The notes below the pieces were generated by a model. That model was not told the origin of the DNA, ran no database searches, and worked only from the letters and a program-made list of their open reading frames with translations. The translations under genes and the position numbers were made by a program. Shown in pieces: positions 1 through 7,122 of a stretch of DNA of 23,102 nt; the stretch's first letter is position 1; each line of letters starts with the position of its first letter. The DNA lies in the NCBI GenBank assembly GCA_035512595.1, contig DATKDU010000079.1:1-23102 (forward strand). Reading direction: 5' to 3'. The stretch comes from DATKDU01 sp035512595. GTDB taxonomy: Bacteria > Planctomycetota > Planctomycetia > Pirellulales > Pirellulaceae.

Positions 1-49
1 TTGGACTGCTCCGCTCCGGTCGCTGCGCTCCCTGCGCTACGCAGTCCAA
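1..49. repeat. Palindromic hairpin element at the left edge
   Basis: The first nine bases (TTGGACTGC) are the exact reverse complement of positions 41-49 (GCAGTCCAA). The interior is rich in GCTCC/GCGCT and could fold further. This has the form of a dispersed REP-like or MITE-like palindrome. The window edge may cut it, so its full size is unknown. I see no gene in it. Confidence 0.55.
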
Positions 50-75
50 CCCCACGGCGAATTACGTAACCCCCT

Positions 76-115
76 AGGGGACATTTCTACCTGCGCCAAA
101 CAGGGGACATTTCTA
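76..115. repeat. 14-bp direct repeat, possible insertion-sequence end remnant
   Basis: AGGGGACATTTCTA occurs at 76-89 and again, identical, at 102-115, a period of 26 bp. From memory, repeated GGGGACATTTCTA words occur near ends of some DDE-transposase insertion sequences, but no transposase is visible here, so the link is only inferred. The second copy ends right before an ATG at 116, which argues against that ATG as the start of the next gene. Confidence 0.5.
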
Positions 116-134
116 ATGGTTTACAACACGGCTT

Positions 135-173
135 CTAACGAGGTCCCTTCCGGCAGAAGGGACCTACCGTTAG
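135..173. repeat. Strong hairpin, REP-like
   Basis: CTAACG (135-140) pairs with CGTTAG (168-173), and AGGTCCCTT (141-149) with AAGGGACCT (157-165). This gives a 15-bp stem with a 2-nt bulge (166-167) and a 7-nt loop. It lies 42 nt before the chosen start of the DUF393 gene. No T-run follows, so it is not a classical terminator. The outer GGTCCC/GGGACC pairing resembles the hairpin at 6054-6076. Confidence 0.55.
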
Positions 174-214
174 GTTACCCGCTGCCTGCCGATTGCGGTA
201 ACATTAAAAGAGCC

Positions 215-667
215 ATGACCACCGTCGCCACCATCCCGAAAAAGGTTCCGCTGCCGAGCCCCGCCGAGCGGCCGGAGGCGGACATCGTCATTTATGACGG
301 CGACTGCCGATTCTGCACCGGCCAGGTGGAGAATCTGGCCCGCTGGGACAGCCGCGGTCGGCTGGCGTTTTTGTCGCTGCACGACCAGGATGTTGCAAAG
401 CGTTTCCCCGACCTGACTTACGACCAGCTCATGGAGGAGATTTATGTCGTCGATTCCAAGGGGAATCGCTACCGCGGCGCCGATGCCTTTCGCTACCTGA
501 CCACCCGACTGCCGAGGCTTTACCTGCTGGCCCCGCTGATGCACCTGCCGTTCACGCTGCCACTCTGGCGTTGGGGATATAGGCAAGTTGCCAAGCGGCG
601 GTATCGGATTGCCGGCAAGACGGGGGAGGGGTGTGAGGACGACGCGTGTAAGGTGCATTTGCGCTAA
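215..667 (+). CDS. DUF393 (DCC family) thiol-disulfide oxidoreductase-like protein
   Basis: A 150-residue protein of the DCC/DUF393 family, small proteins with an N-terminal DxxCxxC motif that are thought to act in thiol-disulfide chemistry; substrates are not known. The signature is near the N-terminus: Y-D-G-D-C-R-F-C at residues 27-34, with the CxxC pair at 31 and 34. A conserved-type stretch follows (F-L-S-L-H at about 50), then a YRGADAFRYL segment and a hydrophobic patch (about 105-122) typical of the family. The frame is open from an ATG at 116, but 116-214 is repeat DNA (direct repeat and hairpin) and its translation looks non-coding, so ATG 215 is preferred. The N-terminal 20 residues are Pro/Ala-rich. 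There is no partner gene nearby. The family call is confident; the biochemical role is not. Confidence 0.85.
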   Translation: MTTVATIPKKVPLPSPAERPEADIVIYDGDCRFCTGQVENLARWDSRGRLAFLSLHDQDVAKRFPDLTYDQLMEEIYVVDSKGNRYRGADAFRYLTTRLPRLYLLAPLMHLPFTLPLWRWGYRQVAKRRYRIAGKTGEGCEDDACKVHLR

Positions 668-681
668 CCCACATCCGGCGC

Positions 682-981
682 CTAAGACAGTAGGGCTCGC
701 AACAGCATCAGAATGATTCCGAACCTAACAATCGCTGCCGCAAACTGCGCCCCTCGGAACATCTTTCCCACCAGTCCACCGATGGCGACTCCCCACACGA
801 CGAGGACTGCTGGCAGCAGGATGGTGTTGATTTGCCAGAATTGGTCGTCAATGGCTATGAGCAGCCATGTCAGTCCCAGAGCCAAGGCGATCCAAAAAAT
901 CTCCATGAGCAGGTAGCTCAAAGAGAATTGGCGGGGCCGTGGTTCGTGCGCCCCGGTTGGGTCATCGTTGCGGTGAGTCAC
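682..981 (-). CDS. Small three-helix membrane protein, planctomycete type
   Basis: A 99-residue protein starting at GTG 981. The N-terminus is polar (residues 1-17) and leads into P-R-Q-F-S-L-S-Y-L-L, a variant of the 'RRFSLRTLL' signature that opens many small membrane proteins of Pirellula-type planctomycetes. Three hydrophobic segments follow, at about 20-43, 50-70 and 80-98. No catalytic motif is visible and I do not recognise a function. The GTG start overlaps the TGA of a tiny upstream ORF (978-1091) in the arrangement GTGA, which suggests translational coupling if that ORF is translated. It ends 14 bp from the convergent DUF393 gene. Real gene likely; product unknown. Confidence 0.7.
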   Translation of the reverse strand: MTHRNDDPTGAHEPRPRQFSLSYLLMEIFWIALALGLTWLLIAIDDQFWQINTILLPAVLVVWGVAIGGLVGKMFRGAQFAAAIVRFGIILMLLRALLS

Positions 982-1091
982 GCGGATTCTCCCGCAATCC
1001 TCAATGCCTTGGTCGGGACGAGGACGAGCCAGATTGGCAGTGCTCCGACTCGAAGCAACGTCGAAGTCAAACTGATCTGGCGCTGATGCAT
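978..1091 (-). CDS. Possible 37-residue micro-ORF coupled to the downstream membrane protein
   Basis: From an ATG at 1091 the minus strand reads 37 codons to a TGA at 978-980, overlapping the GTG of the next gene by four bases (GTGA). Residues 4-14 (RQISLTSTLLR) followed by GALPIWLVLV resemble a short form of the planctomycete 'RxSLRTLLLLV' membrane signature. No convincing ribosome-binding site precedes the ATG. It could be a real leader peptide, the degenerate remains of another small membrane protein, or chance. Listed because of the coupled overlap; low confidence. Confidence 0.3.
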   Translation of the reverse strand: MHQRQISLTSTLLRVGALPIWLVLVPTKALRIAGESA

Positions 1092-1122
1092 GTTGGCTCG
1101 GCGGTTCGCAATTCCCAAAAGG

Positions 1123-1443
1123 TCAGTCGTCGACGGGTCGGATCCACTGCACCTTGCACAGGGGAAGTGCCTTCCGAAGTCGAGCAACTCCTTCGGCACT
1201 CATTCGCGACCGCCTGACGTCAAGGAAACGGAGCGTTGACAGGCCACTCAGAACTTCGATGCTTTCATCGGAGACTAAAGTGCCGTCGAGAAAGAGTCCC
1301 TCAAGCTGCGGCAATTCGCGTAAAGCGTGCAAATTCGCATCGGATATGTGGTTGCCGCTGAATTCCACAAATCGCAACGTCGGCAATTGGGCGAGTTGAA
1401 GCACGGAGGCGCCTCGGGCGCCTGGCGGGCGCAACACAATCAT
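1123..1443 (-). CDS. Short leucine-rich-repeat protein
   Basis: A 106-residue protein made almost wholly of LRR units of the bacterial 'LxxLxxLxLxxTxVSDexixxLxxL' type. About three repeats are visible: LPTLRFVEFSGNHISD (residues ~20-35), LPQLEGLFLDGTLVSD (~44-59) and LSTLRFLDVRRSRMSAEG (~67-84), ending in a capping-like segment. The ATG at 1443 has a good ribosome-binding site (GGGGAGG about 4 nt upstream), and an in-frame TAG lies 13 codons further up, so the start is well bounded. There is no signal peptide. Such proteins are normally longer (compare the 500-residue LRR lipoprotein at 19027-20529), so this may be a trimmed remnant that still has a start site. Presumed protein-binding; no partner evident. 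Confidence 0.6.
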   Translation of the reverse strand: MIVLRPPGARGASVLQLAQLPTLRFVEFSGNHISDANLHALRELPQLEGLFLDGTLVSDESIEVLSGLSTLRFLDVRRSRMSAEGVARLRKALPLCKVQWIRPVDD

Positions 1444-1543
1444 CGAGCCTCCCCGGCAGGCCCGAAAAGTCTCGAAATCCTAGCTAGCAGCGACCTTGCC
1501 GGCTGTAGCGAAGAAATCGCATCGCCAGCAATCCCCCTTGCCG

Positions 1544-2686
1544 ATGAGTACTGCATCCTCGCGGAGTGACTCAGTGATCCAGCCAGCTTCACCCTCCATC
1601 GGCATTGCGGCCATCGCCACGTACGAGCCGCCGTGGGTGCTCGGCAATGAGTGGTTTGCCGGGACGATTCCCCGCAAGTTCGTGCATCACACGGGGATTC
1701 GCTCGCGGCCGATCTCCCGCGAGGATGAAGTGACGCTGGCCGAGGGCTCGGTGCGGAACCTGGTGCGCGACACGGGCTGCGACCTGGCCGACTGTGCTGC
1801 CCTGGTCCTCGCTTCGCCGTCGTTTGTTCCGCGCAGGGCAGCCCGCAAGTTTCTCTCGGTCGAGGAAGTCCGCCGCGAGAGCCCGCAGCGGGCGGCCCAC
1901 GAGCTTGCCAGCCGGCTGAATCTGCGCGCAGTCCCCGTGTGGGGAATCAACTGGTTTTGCAGCGGTTACAGCAAGGCATTTCACGTCGTGCTGCGGCGGG
2001 TACTGCCTCGCATTGAATTGAGTAAAGGTCAATTCGTGCTGGTCGTCACCGCCAGCCGAATCAGCCGCATCACCGACTATTCCTGCCAGCAGACGGCTGG
2101 CCTGTTCGGCGACCTGGCGACCGCCACGCTGCTGTCCCGCACCGACAGCCTCAAGTATCCGGTTCACCTCGAGCTGCTGTACGCAGCCGCGGAGAAGCGC
2201 CCCGTTGACGGCGTCTTCTTCGATTTCCACCTGCGGAATAGTATCCCGTTTCCGGCTGAGGATGGCGGACGCGTTGTCGATCCACAGCGGCTCGTCTTCT
2301 CGCTCGACGGGATGGGAATTGCCGACGTCGCTCCGCGGGCCATGGCCGGGGCGATTGCCGGCGGCCTTTCCGCCGCTGGCATTTCACCCAGCGACGTGCA
2401 GTTCGTCATTCCGCACCAGGCCGGGACCGCCATCGTCCGCCTGGCGGCGATGAAAATCGAAGCACTCGGGATCAGCGGCGAGGTGATCAACGGCCATACA
2501 GAGACCGTCGGCAACGTCAGCTCGGGTTCTATTCCTTACACGCTGCACAAGCTCTGGCCGCGGCTGAGCGGCATCATCGCCTGCCCGACCGCGGCGGTCG
2601 GCAATCCGGGGGTTGCTGAAGTTTCGCAAGGGTGCGTTTTGCTGCGGGCCACGCCGCGGCATCAACAGTGCGCACGGGCCGCATAG
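1544..2686 (+). CDS. 3-oxoacyl-ACP synthase III-like (FabH/thiolase-fold) enzyme
   Basis: A 380-residue thiolase-fold protein of the ketoacyl-synthase III superfamily, enzymes that condense an acyl-CoA or acyl-ACP with a malonyl-type extender. The Cys-His-Asn triad is complete: Cys139 in INWFCSGYSKA, His291 in VIPHQAG and Asn324 in GNVSSGSIP, which matches the FabH 'GNTSAASIP' loop. The family's GLFGDGA motif appears as GLFGDLATA (about 187-193). It is longer than housekeeping FabH (about 320), with an extra N-terminal segment and Gly-to-Leu in GD(G)A, so it is a divergent branch. The substrate cannot be told; options include lipid, resorcinol-type or secondary metabolite synthesis. The frame extends up to TTG 1496, but ATG 1544 gives a more natural N-terminus; no strong ribosome-binding site is seen for either. 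No acyl carrier protein or ketoreductase lies next to it, but a FabZ-like dehydratase is encoded at 7284-7811. Confidence 0.8.
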   Translation: MSTASSRSDSVIQPASPSIGIAAIATYEPPWVLGNEWFAGTIPRKFVHHTGIRSRPISREDEVTLAEGSVRNLVRDTGCDLADCAALVLASPSFVPRRAARKFLSVEEVRRESPQRAAHELASRLNLRAVPVWGINWFCSGYSKAFHVVLRRVLPRIELSKGQFVLVVTASRISRITDYSCQQTAGLFGDLATATLLSRTDSLKYPVHLELLYAAAEKRPVDGVFFDFHLRNSIPFPAEDGGRVVDPQRLVFSLDGMGIADVAPRAMAGAIAGGLSAAGISPSDVQFVIPHQAGTAIVRLAAMKIEALGISGEVINGHTETVGNVSSGSIPYTLHKLWPRLSGIIACPTAAVGNPGVAEVSQGCVLLRATPRHQQCARAA

Positions 2687-2754
2687 TCGAACCTGGGCGG
2701 ACACTTGCCCTGCTCGCGCCGCTCTGCTCGACTGAACGTAGCCAGGAGCGGCTC

Positions 2755-3527
2755 ATGCATCCGCCCGATCCCAAGATCGCTGATCTGTTGCCGCGAATTG
2801 TCGAGCGGGCGGCACGGCGGAGCGACGAGAAGGAAGAGGAGCCGTGGGTCAAGCTGCAGAAGAATGCCGGGGAGAGCGATGCGGCACCTCCTGCGGCGTG
2901 GTTGCCCGCGGGGGCGAGCCTCGTCCTGCTGGGCTTCGTGTTCTTTCCCGCGATGCTCGCGTTTGTGGTGACGGGCGTGACAGGGAGGGACAACTATCTG
3001 GTCGAGGGCGCACCCAATAGCCAGCCGCTCTACTGCTCCGGTGCGCCGCTCGTACACACGGTCCACTTCGCTCACCTCGGCAATCAGACGCAGTTCTTCG
3101 CCGGGGCGCTACTGATCAACGGCCTGATGTGGGTGGCCGTCGCGGGGGCCATCTGGTGGTCGCTGCACGCCGGCACATCGACACTCCTGGCATACGGGGC
3201 GGAGGTCGGCGGCGGTTCACGATCGGCCAATTGCTGGCGATCAGCGTCGGCGTGGCCATGGCCTTCAGCGCCTGGCGGTGGGACATGGCGGCCAATCTGC
3301 CGTGGCAAACGACTCTGGCCGCGGTGGAGAAGGCGTATGAGCGGGGTGAGCCGGCCGGCCCCGCCATCCAGCCGCTGTTTCGCTTTTCGTTCCTGGCGGC
3401 GGCGTACGCCTACCTGGGCGTCGGCTGTGCTGGGCTGTGCCTCGTCTCGGGCGGACTGTGGGTCATTCGCCAGTTTCTGCCGCGGCGGCCGGGAGAGGAC
3501 AAGTCGCTGCTTCAGCAGATTTTCTGA
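2755..3527 (+). pseudogene. Frameshifted four-helix membrane protein (planctomycete type)
   Basis: From ATG 2755 (AGGAG at 2744-2748, good spacing) the frame reads a polar N-terminus rich in Glu/Lys, then two hydrophobic helices (codons near 2910-2975 and 3090-3155). Near 3190-3230 the coding signal moves to another frame: RRRFTIGQLLAISVGVAMAF, a textbook planctomycete membrane signature, then a fourth helix and a natural stop at 3525-3527. The original frame instead continues with Arg/Ser/Trp-rich, non-protein-like sequence to 3579. A single missing base in the GGCGGAGGTCGGCGGCGG tract would explain it; repaired, the protein would be about 257 residues. No slippery heptamer is evident, so programmed frameshifting is unlikely. 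It could be a true pseudogene or a sequencing/assembly error. An alternative reading as two separate genes (second from GTG 3129) is less attractive because that N-terminus is out of character. Function unknown. Confidence 0.65.
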
Positions 3528-3535
3528 CGGCATAG

Positions 3536-3633
3536 GTGGGCAGAGAGCAGAGAGCCTTGTACCCAGTACACCATACTGAGCACGGAATCTACACTTGTCT
3601 TGTTTGCACCGCTTCCCTCCGACCTCCGACCTC
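3536..3633. repeat. Degenerate heptamer array before the sigma-factor gene
   Basis: The spacer can be cut into 14 consecutive 7-nt units. The clearest are GAGAGCA at 3543, GAGAGCC at 3550, and CGACCTC twice at 3620 and 3627; the middle units are eroded (GTACCCAGTACACC-like). The array ends one base before the GTG (3635) chosen as start of the sigma factor. Its translation in the sigma-factor frame is not protein-like, which is why the upstream GTG at 3536 is rejected as start. Confidence 0.6.
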
Positions 3634-3634
3634 C

Positions 3635-4195
3635 GTGGATGCCGACTCAGCCTCGCCGCCGTTTGAGCCCGAGCGTTATCGCTCGTATTTGCGGCTGATG
3701 GCACGGCTGCACCTCTCGCCGCGGCTGGGGGCCAAGCTCGATCCGTCCGACGTCGTGCAGCTCACGCTGATGCAGGCCTACAAGGCGCTCGACGGCTTTC
3801 GCGGCCAGACCTCGCAGGAGATGGCCGCCTGGCTGCGGCAGATCCTGGCGCGGAACCTGGCCCACGCGGCCCGCGACTTCGCTCGCCAGAAACGGAACGC
3901 GGCACTCGAAGTGTCGATCGCTCAGACCCTCGACCAGTCGTCGGCCCGGCTGGAGGCGTGGCTGGCTGCCGATCAATCGAGCCCCAGCCAGCAGGCGGAG
4001 CGGAACGACCAGCTCCTCCGCGTTGCCGAGGCGCTCGAAAAACTCCCCGACGAGCAGCGCGAGGCGGTGGAGCTGCGGTATTGGCAACAGTGGACGCTGG
4101 CCCAGATTGCCGCCCACCAGAAGCGGACGGTTCCCAGCGTGGCCGGCCTCGTCCATCGCGGGCTGGCGAAGCTGCGCGAATTGATGGAGCCGTAA
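3635..4195 (+). CDS. ECF RNA polymerase sigma factor, Planctomycetaceae-specific type
   Basis: A 186-residue extracytoplasmic-function sigma factor resembling the family I know as Sig-70_plancto1 (TIGR02984). It directs RNA polymerase to a set of promoters not known here. Region 2 is at about residues 10-85, with the hallmark LDPSDVVQLTLMQAYKALDGFRG and MAAWLRQILARNLAHAARDF. Region 4 is at about 130-184: LEKLPDEQREAVELRYWQQWTLAQIA and a helix-turn-helix ending SVAGLVHRGLAKLRELM. The frame is open from GTG 3536, but the family alignment begins near the GTG at 3635, just after a heptamer array. No Shine-Dalgarno site is visible at either. No anti-sigma factor is adjacent; instead a Ser/Thr kinase gene follows after 116 bp, a pairing typical of planctomycetes in which the kinase is thought to control the sigma factor. 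Confidence 0.9.
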   Translation: MDADSASPPFEPERYRSYLRLMARLHLSPRLGAKLDPSDVVQLTLMQAYKALDGFRGQTSQEMAAWLRQILARNLAHAARDFARQKRNAALEVSIAQTLDQSSARLEAWLAADQSSPSQQAERNDQLLRVAEALEKLPDEQREAVELRYWQQWTLAQIAAHQKRTVPSVAGLVHRGLAKLRELMEP

Positions 4196-4202
4196 ACTGT
4201 AG

Positions 4203-4284
4203 GGCGGGTCAAGCGGCTCTCGGGCCGCGCCGACCCGCCATAATACGGCGTCCATTTCGGCGGGTCGGCGCTGGCGGAGCCAGC
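4203..4284. repeat. Two GC-rich hairpins between sigma-factor and kinase genes
   Basis: GGCGGGTC (4203-4210) pairs with GACCCGCC (4232-4239) around an inner GCGGC/GCCGC stem. A second hairpin, GCTGGC (4270-4275) with GCCAGC (4279-4284), follows, and GGCGGGTC recurs just before it (4259-4266). No T-run follows the first; the second is followed only by TTTACC. They may dampen read-through from the sigma gene into the kinase gene or be dispersed REP-type elements. Confidence 0.5.
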
Positions 4285-4311
4285 TTTACCCCCCCCCTAC
4301 ACTGGGATTCC

Positions 4312-6054
4312 ATGTCCGCCAAACTCGCTGACTCCGCGGCACTCGAATCGGCCATCGCCGAGTTTCTCGAAGCGGAGTCAAGCGGCGCGCCGCTATCGCG
4401 GGACGAATTCCTCGATCGACACTCGGCCATTCGCAGCGAGCTGGAATCGTTCCTCGCCAACCACGACGCGATGCTCGCCGTGGCGGCGCCGCTGCGCGAG
4501 GCGCTGGGGCATGAAGTGGGTACGATGGCCGAGCCACCAAGGCCGATCCAGCCGCACGAAGACGTCACGCTCGATGCGGCCGATCCGGCGGCCCTCTCGC
4601 AGACATGTCGCGAGAGAGAAACGATCGTCCGGCTCGGTTCCTACGGCGACTACGAGCTGCTCAAAGAACTTGGCCGCGGCGGCATGGGGGTTGTCTACAA
4701 GGCGGTTCACACGCGGCTGAAACGCGTCGTGGCGCTGAAGATGGTCGTCAGCGGCCACCTCGCCGCCTCTGAGGAGCTCGATCGCTTCCGCCTCGAGGCC
4801 CAGGCGGCCGCCGGGCTGATGCACCCCGGCATCGTACCGATCTTCGAGGCCGGCGAGTTCCAGGGACTGCCGTACTTTTCGATGGGGCTGGTGGACGGGG
4901 TCAGCCTGGCGGAGCGGATCGCCCAGGGGCCGGTGCCGGCGGCGGAAGCGGTGCGGCTGGTGCGGAAGATTGTCGATGCAGTGGCCTACGCTCACAGCCA
5001 CGGCGTCATTCACCGCGACCTCAAGCCGGCCAACATCATGCTCGCCTGCGAGACCGCCGCCAGCAGCGACGTCCTCTCGCTCGACGCCTGCCAGCCGCAG
5101 ATCACCGACTTTGGACTGGCCAAGCGCCTCGGCGTCGCCAGCAATCTGACGGCCACCGGGCAAATCCTCGGCACTCCGAGTTATATGCCGCCGGAGCAAG
5201 CGTGCGGAAAGCAGCACGAGGTAGGGGAAGGGGCCGACATCTATGCTCTGGGAGCGATTTTGTACGCGATGCTCAGCGGCCGGCCGCCGTTCGTCGCCGA
5301 GAATCCGGTGGAAGTGCTGCTGCAAGTTCTGGAGCAGGAGCCCAAGCGGCTGGTGCAGCTTCAGCCCGGCGTGCCGGCGGAGCTGGAAGCGATCTGCCTC
5401 AAGTGCCTGGAAAAACGGCCGGCCGATCGGTATCCGTCAGCAGCCGCTTTGGGCGATGATCTCGATCGGTTTCTGCGTCACGAACCGCCGGAAGCCCGCT
5501 CGGCGACGCCGTGGCAGTTCGTTCGCCGCTGGGTCCGCCGCCAGCCGGTGCTGGCCTGGCACCTGATCGGCCTCTTGGTCGTCTTCGTCCTCATTCAATT
5601 CGTCTATCTGGCGCATCCGCACAGCCGAGTCATCTACCACTTGCAGGTCTGCGTGACGATGGCGGCGTGGATGGTCGCCTGCTTTGCCTTTCAGAGGCTC
5701 ATGGAGCGGGATCGCACCCGCGAACTGTCACATTACCTGTGGTGCGCGGCCGACGTCTGGTTTCTGACCGGCCTGTTGGCACTGGTCGTCGCTCCGCGCG
5801 GGCTCCTGGCCAGCGGATATGCGCTGATCATCTGTGCCTCCGGCCTCTTCTTCCGCGCCCAGCTCGTCACGTTCACCACGCTGATGGCGATGGGGGCCAG
5901 CCTGCTACTCATGCTCCTGCCCCTGGAGGATTATCCCCCCTGGCACTACGTGCTGATGTTTGAAGCGGTCCTCGGCATTTGCGGGCTGGCGGTGGGCTAC
6001 CAGGTCTGGCGGCTGGAAATCCTCCGCGAGTATTACCAGGAGCGGCCCAAGTAG
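4312..6054 (+). CDS. Membrane-anchored Ser/Thr protein kinase (Hanks type)
   Basis: A 580-residue kinase. Residues 11-65 carry the short N-terminal 'AIAEFLEAESSG..LSRDEFLDRH..FLANHDAML' segment found in planctomycete kinases paired with ECF sigma factors. The kinase domain runs from about 112 to 390: glycine loop GRGGMGVVYK (121-130), ATP-binding Lys143 in VALK, alpha-C Glu162, catalytic HRDLKPAN (Asp236), DFG 266-268, and activation/P+1 segment GTPSYMPPEQ. All key residues are present, so it should be active. About six hydrophobic segments follow (roughly 414-433, 442-462, 478-495, 501-517, 520-537, 546-563), which places the kinase domain on the cytoplasmic side. There are no PASTA, WD40 or TPR sensor repeats; the membrane part may itself be the sensor. 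ATG 4312 has no clear Shine-Dalgarno; the longer frame up to 3958 overlaps the sigma gene and is spurious. Likely functional partner: the sigma factor at 3635-4195. Confidence 0.92.
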   Translation: MSAKLADSAALESAIAEFLEAESSGAPLSRDEFLDRHSAIRSELESFLANHDAMLAVAAPLREALGHEVGTMAEPPRPIQPHEDVTLDAADPAALSQTCRERETIVRLGSYGDYELLKELGRGGMGVVYKAVHTRLKRVVALKMVVSGHLAASEELDRFRLEAQAAAGLMHPGIVPIFEAGEFQGLPYFSMGLVDGVSLAERIAQGPVPAAEAVRLVRKIVDAVAYAHSHGVIHRDLKPANIMLACETAASSDVLSLDACQPQITDFGLAKRLGVASNLTATGQILGTPSYMPPEQACGKQHEVGEGADIYALGAILYAMLSGRPPFVAENPVEVLLQVLEQEPKRLVQLQPGVPAELEAICLKCLEKRPADRYPSAAALGDDLDRFLRHEPPEARSATPWQFVRRWVRRQPVLAWHLIGLLVVFVLIQFVYLAHPHSRVIYHLQVCVTMAAWMVACFAFQRLMERDRTRELSHYLWCAADVWFLTGLLALVVAPRGLLASGYALIICASGLFFRAQLVTFTTLMAMGASLLLMLLPLEDYPPWHYVLMFEAVLGICGLAVGYQVWRLEILREYYQERPK

Positions 6055-6076
6055 GTCCCGCCTGCCGGGCGGGACC
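6054..6076 (+). terminator. Hairpin overlapping the kinase stop codon
   Basis: GGTCCCGCC (6054-6062) pairs perfectly with GGCGGGACC (6068-6076) around a 5-nt loop, starting on the last base of the TAG stop. The position suits transcription termination, but no U-tract follows (ATCCCTCGG), so it may instead be an mRNA-stabilising or REP element. Similar GGTCCC/GGGACC pairing is seen at 141-165. Confidence 0.45.
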
Positions 6077-6161
6077 ATCCCTCGGCGCGACTCCGTTTTT
6101 CTCCGGCCGAAGCGTACAATTTGCAGACCTTCACTGACCATCACCCTTTCGCCGCCAACCC

Positions 6162-6991
6162 ATGCTCTCCTGGTTTTTCAAAGGATCCCGCCGCCGCAAG
6201 CTCATGGCCGAGCCAGTCCCGGACGATTGGCGGGGGTTCGTCGAGCGCAACGTCGGCATTTATACCCTGCTGCCCGAAGCGAAGCAGCAGCGGCTCTTGG
6301 GGGCGTCGCGCGTGATTGCCGCCGAGCGGCACTGGGTCGGCTGTCGCGGCCTGGAGATGACCGACGAGATCAAAGCGACCGTGGCGGCCCAGGCGGCAAT
6401 CCTGCTGTTGGGGGTCGAGGGATACTACTTCGACAAGCTGCCGGCGATCCTCGTTTATCCCGGCGCGTTCGCCCGGCCTCATTCGCCCGATAATCTGACG
6501 GTCGATGAAGAGGCCGGGGCACTCGGCGAATCGTGGCAAGGAGGGAACATCGTCCTGTCGTGGAAGTCGGCGCTCGCCGGCGGCCGCGACCCTCACGACG
6601 GTCAGAATGTGGTGCTGCACGAGTTTGCTCACCATCTCGACAGCCTGGATGGCGAAGCGGGAGGCCATCCGCCCCAACCAACGCATGCCGCGTCGGAGAA
6701 GTGGAACCGGGTGACGGGCGCGGAGTATGAGCGGCTCGTACATGCGCTCCAGGAGGGGCAGCCGACGCTCCTGGATCCGTACGGTGCGGAGAACGAGGCG
6801 GAGTTTTTCGCGGTGGCGACGGAGACGTTTTTCGAGCGTCCAACCGAACTACTGGCCGGGCACGGGGAGATGAGATCCTGAGGGACTTTTACCACGCCGA
6901 TCCGGCGGCCTGGTTCAGCGGCATCCGCAAGGTGTCCCCCACGGGGTCGAAGACTTGTGCCGCCCGAAAGGGGAAACCATCCCATCCCTAG
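6162..6991 (+). pseudogene. mtfA: MtfA-family zinc-dependent peptidase, frameshifted near the 3' end
   Basis: Homologue of MtfA (Mlc titration factor), a cytosolic zinc peptidase linked in E. coli to control of the glucose PTS. The ORF from ATG 6162 gives 239 residues ending in a TGA at 6879-6881. The zinc site is present: H153-E-F-A-H157 in VVLHEFAHHLD and the downstream E-A-E-F-F-A-V-A-T-E-T-F-F-E motif (about 212-225). The family C-terminus is missing from this frame but continues directly in another: from 6878 the sequence reads LRDFYHADPAAWFSG, as expected for MtfA, to a TAG at 6989-6991. The cause is visible: GAGAT is tandemly duplicated (6867-6871, 6872-6876). Removing one copy restores a 274-residue protein, close to the E. 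coli length of about 265. The catalytic core is intact, so the truncated product might still work; a sequencing error is also possible. Confidence 0.8.
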
Positions 6992-7122
6992 CTGATTTGC
7001 GGCGAATCTTCGCAGCTTGGACGACGGGTTCACCTTCTCCGCTCGCCAAAAACGTGGTAATTTGAGCGTTTTGCCAAAACCGCCTTTCAAGTTCCACGAA
7101 TTCAACTTTCGGAGTTCGACCA

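Noticed and set aside
116..214. N-terminal extension of the DUF393 protein from ATG 116
   Set aside because: The ATG abuts a direct repeat, and the next 98 bp contain a strong hairpin; the family domain needs only the part after ATG 215.
3190..3230. Programmed ribosomal frameshift site
   Set aside because: No X-XXY-YYZ slippery heptamer and no clear downstream pseudoknot are visible; an indel is simpler.
3129..3527. Separate gene from GTG 3129
   Set aside because: The first 25 codons are an Arg/Gly-rich read-through of the upstream frame. The family signature begins only near 3200, so a frameshifted single gene fits better.
4393..5325. 310-codon minus-strand ORF over the kinase gene
   Set aside because: Antisense to the intact kinase domain; composition is that of a shadow frame.
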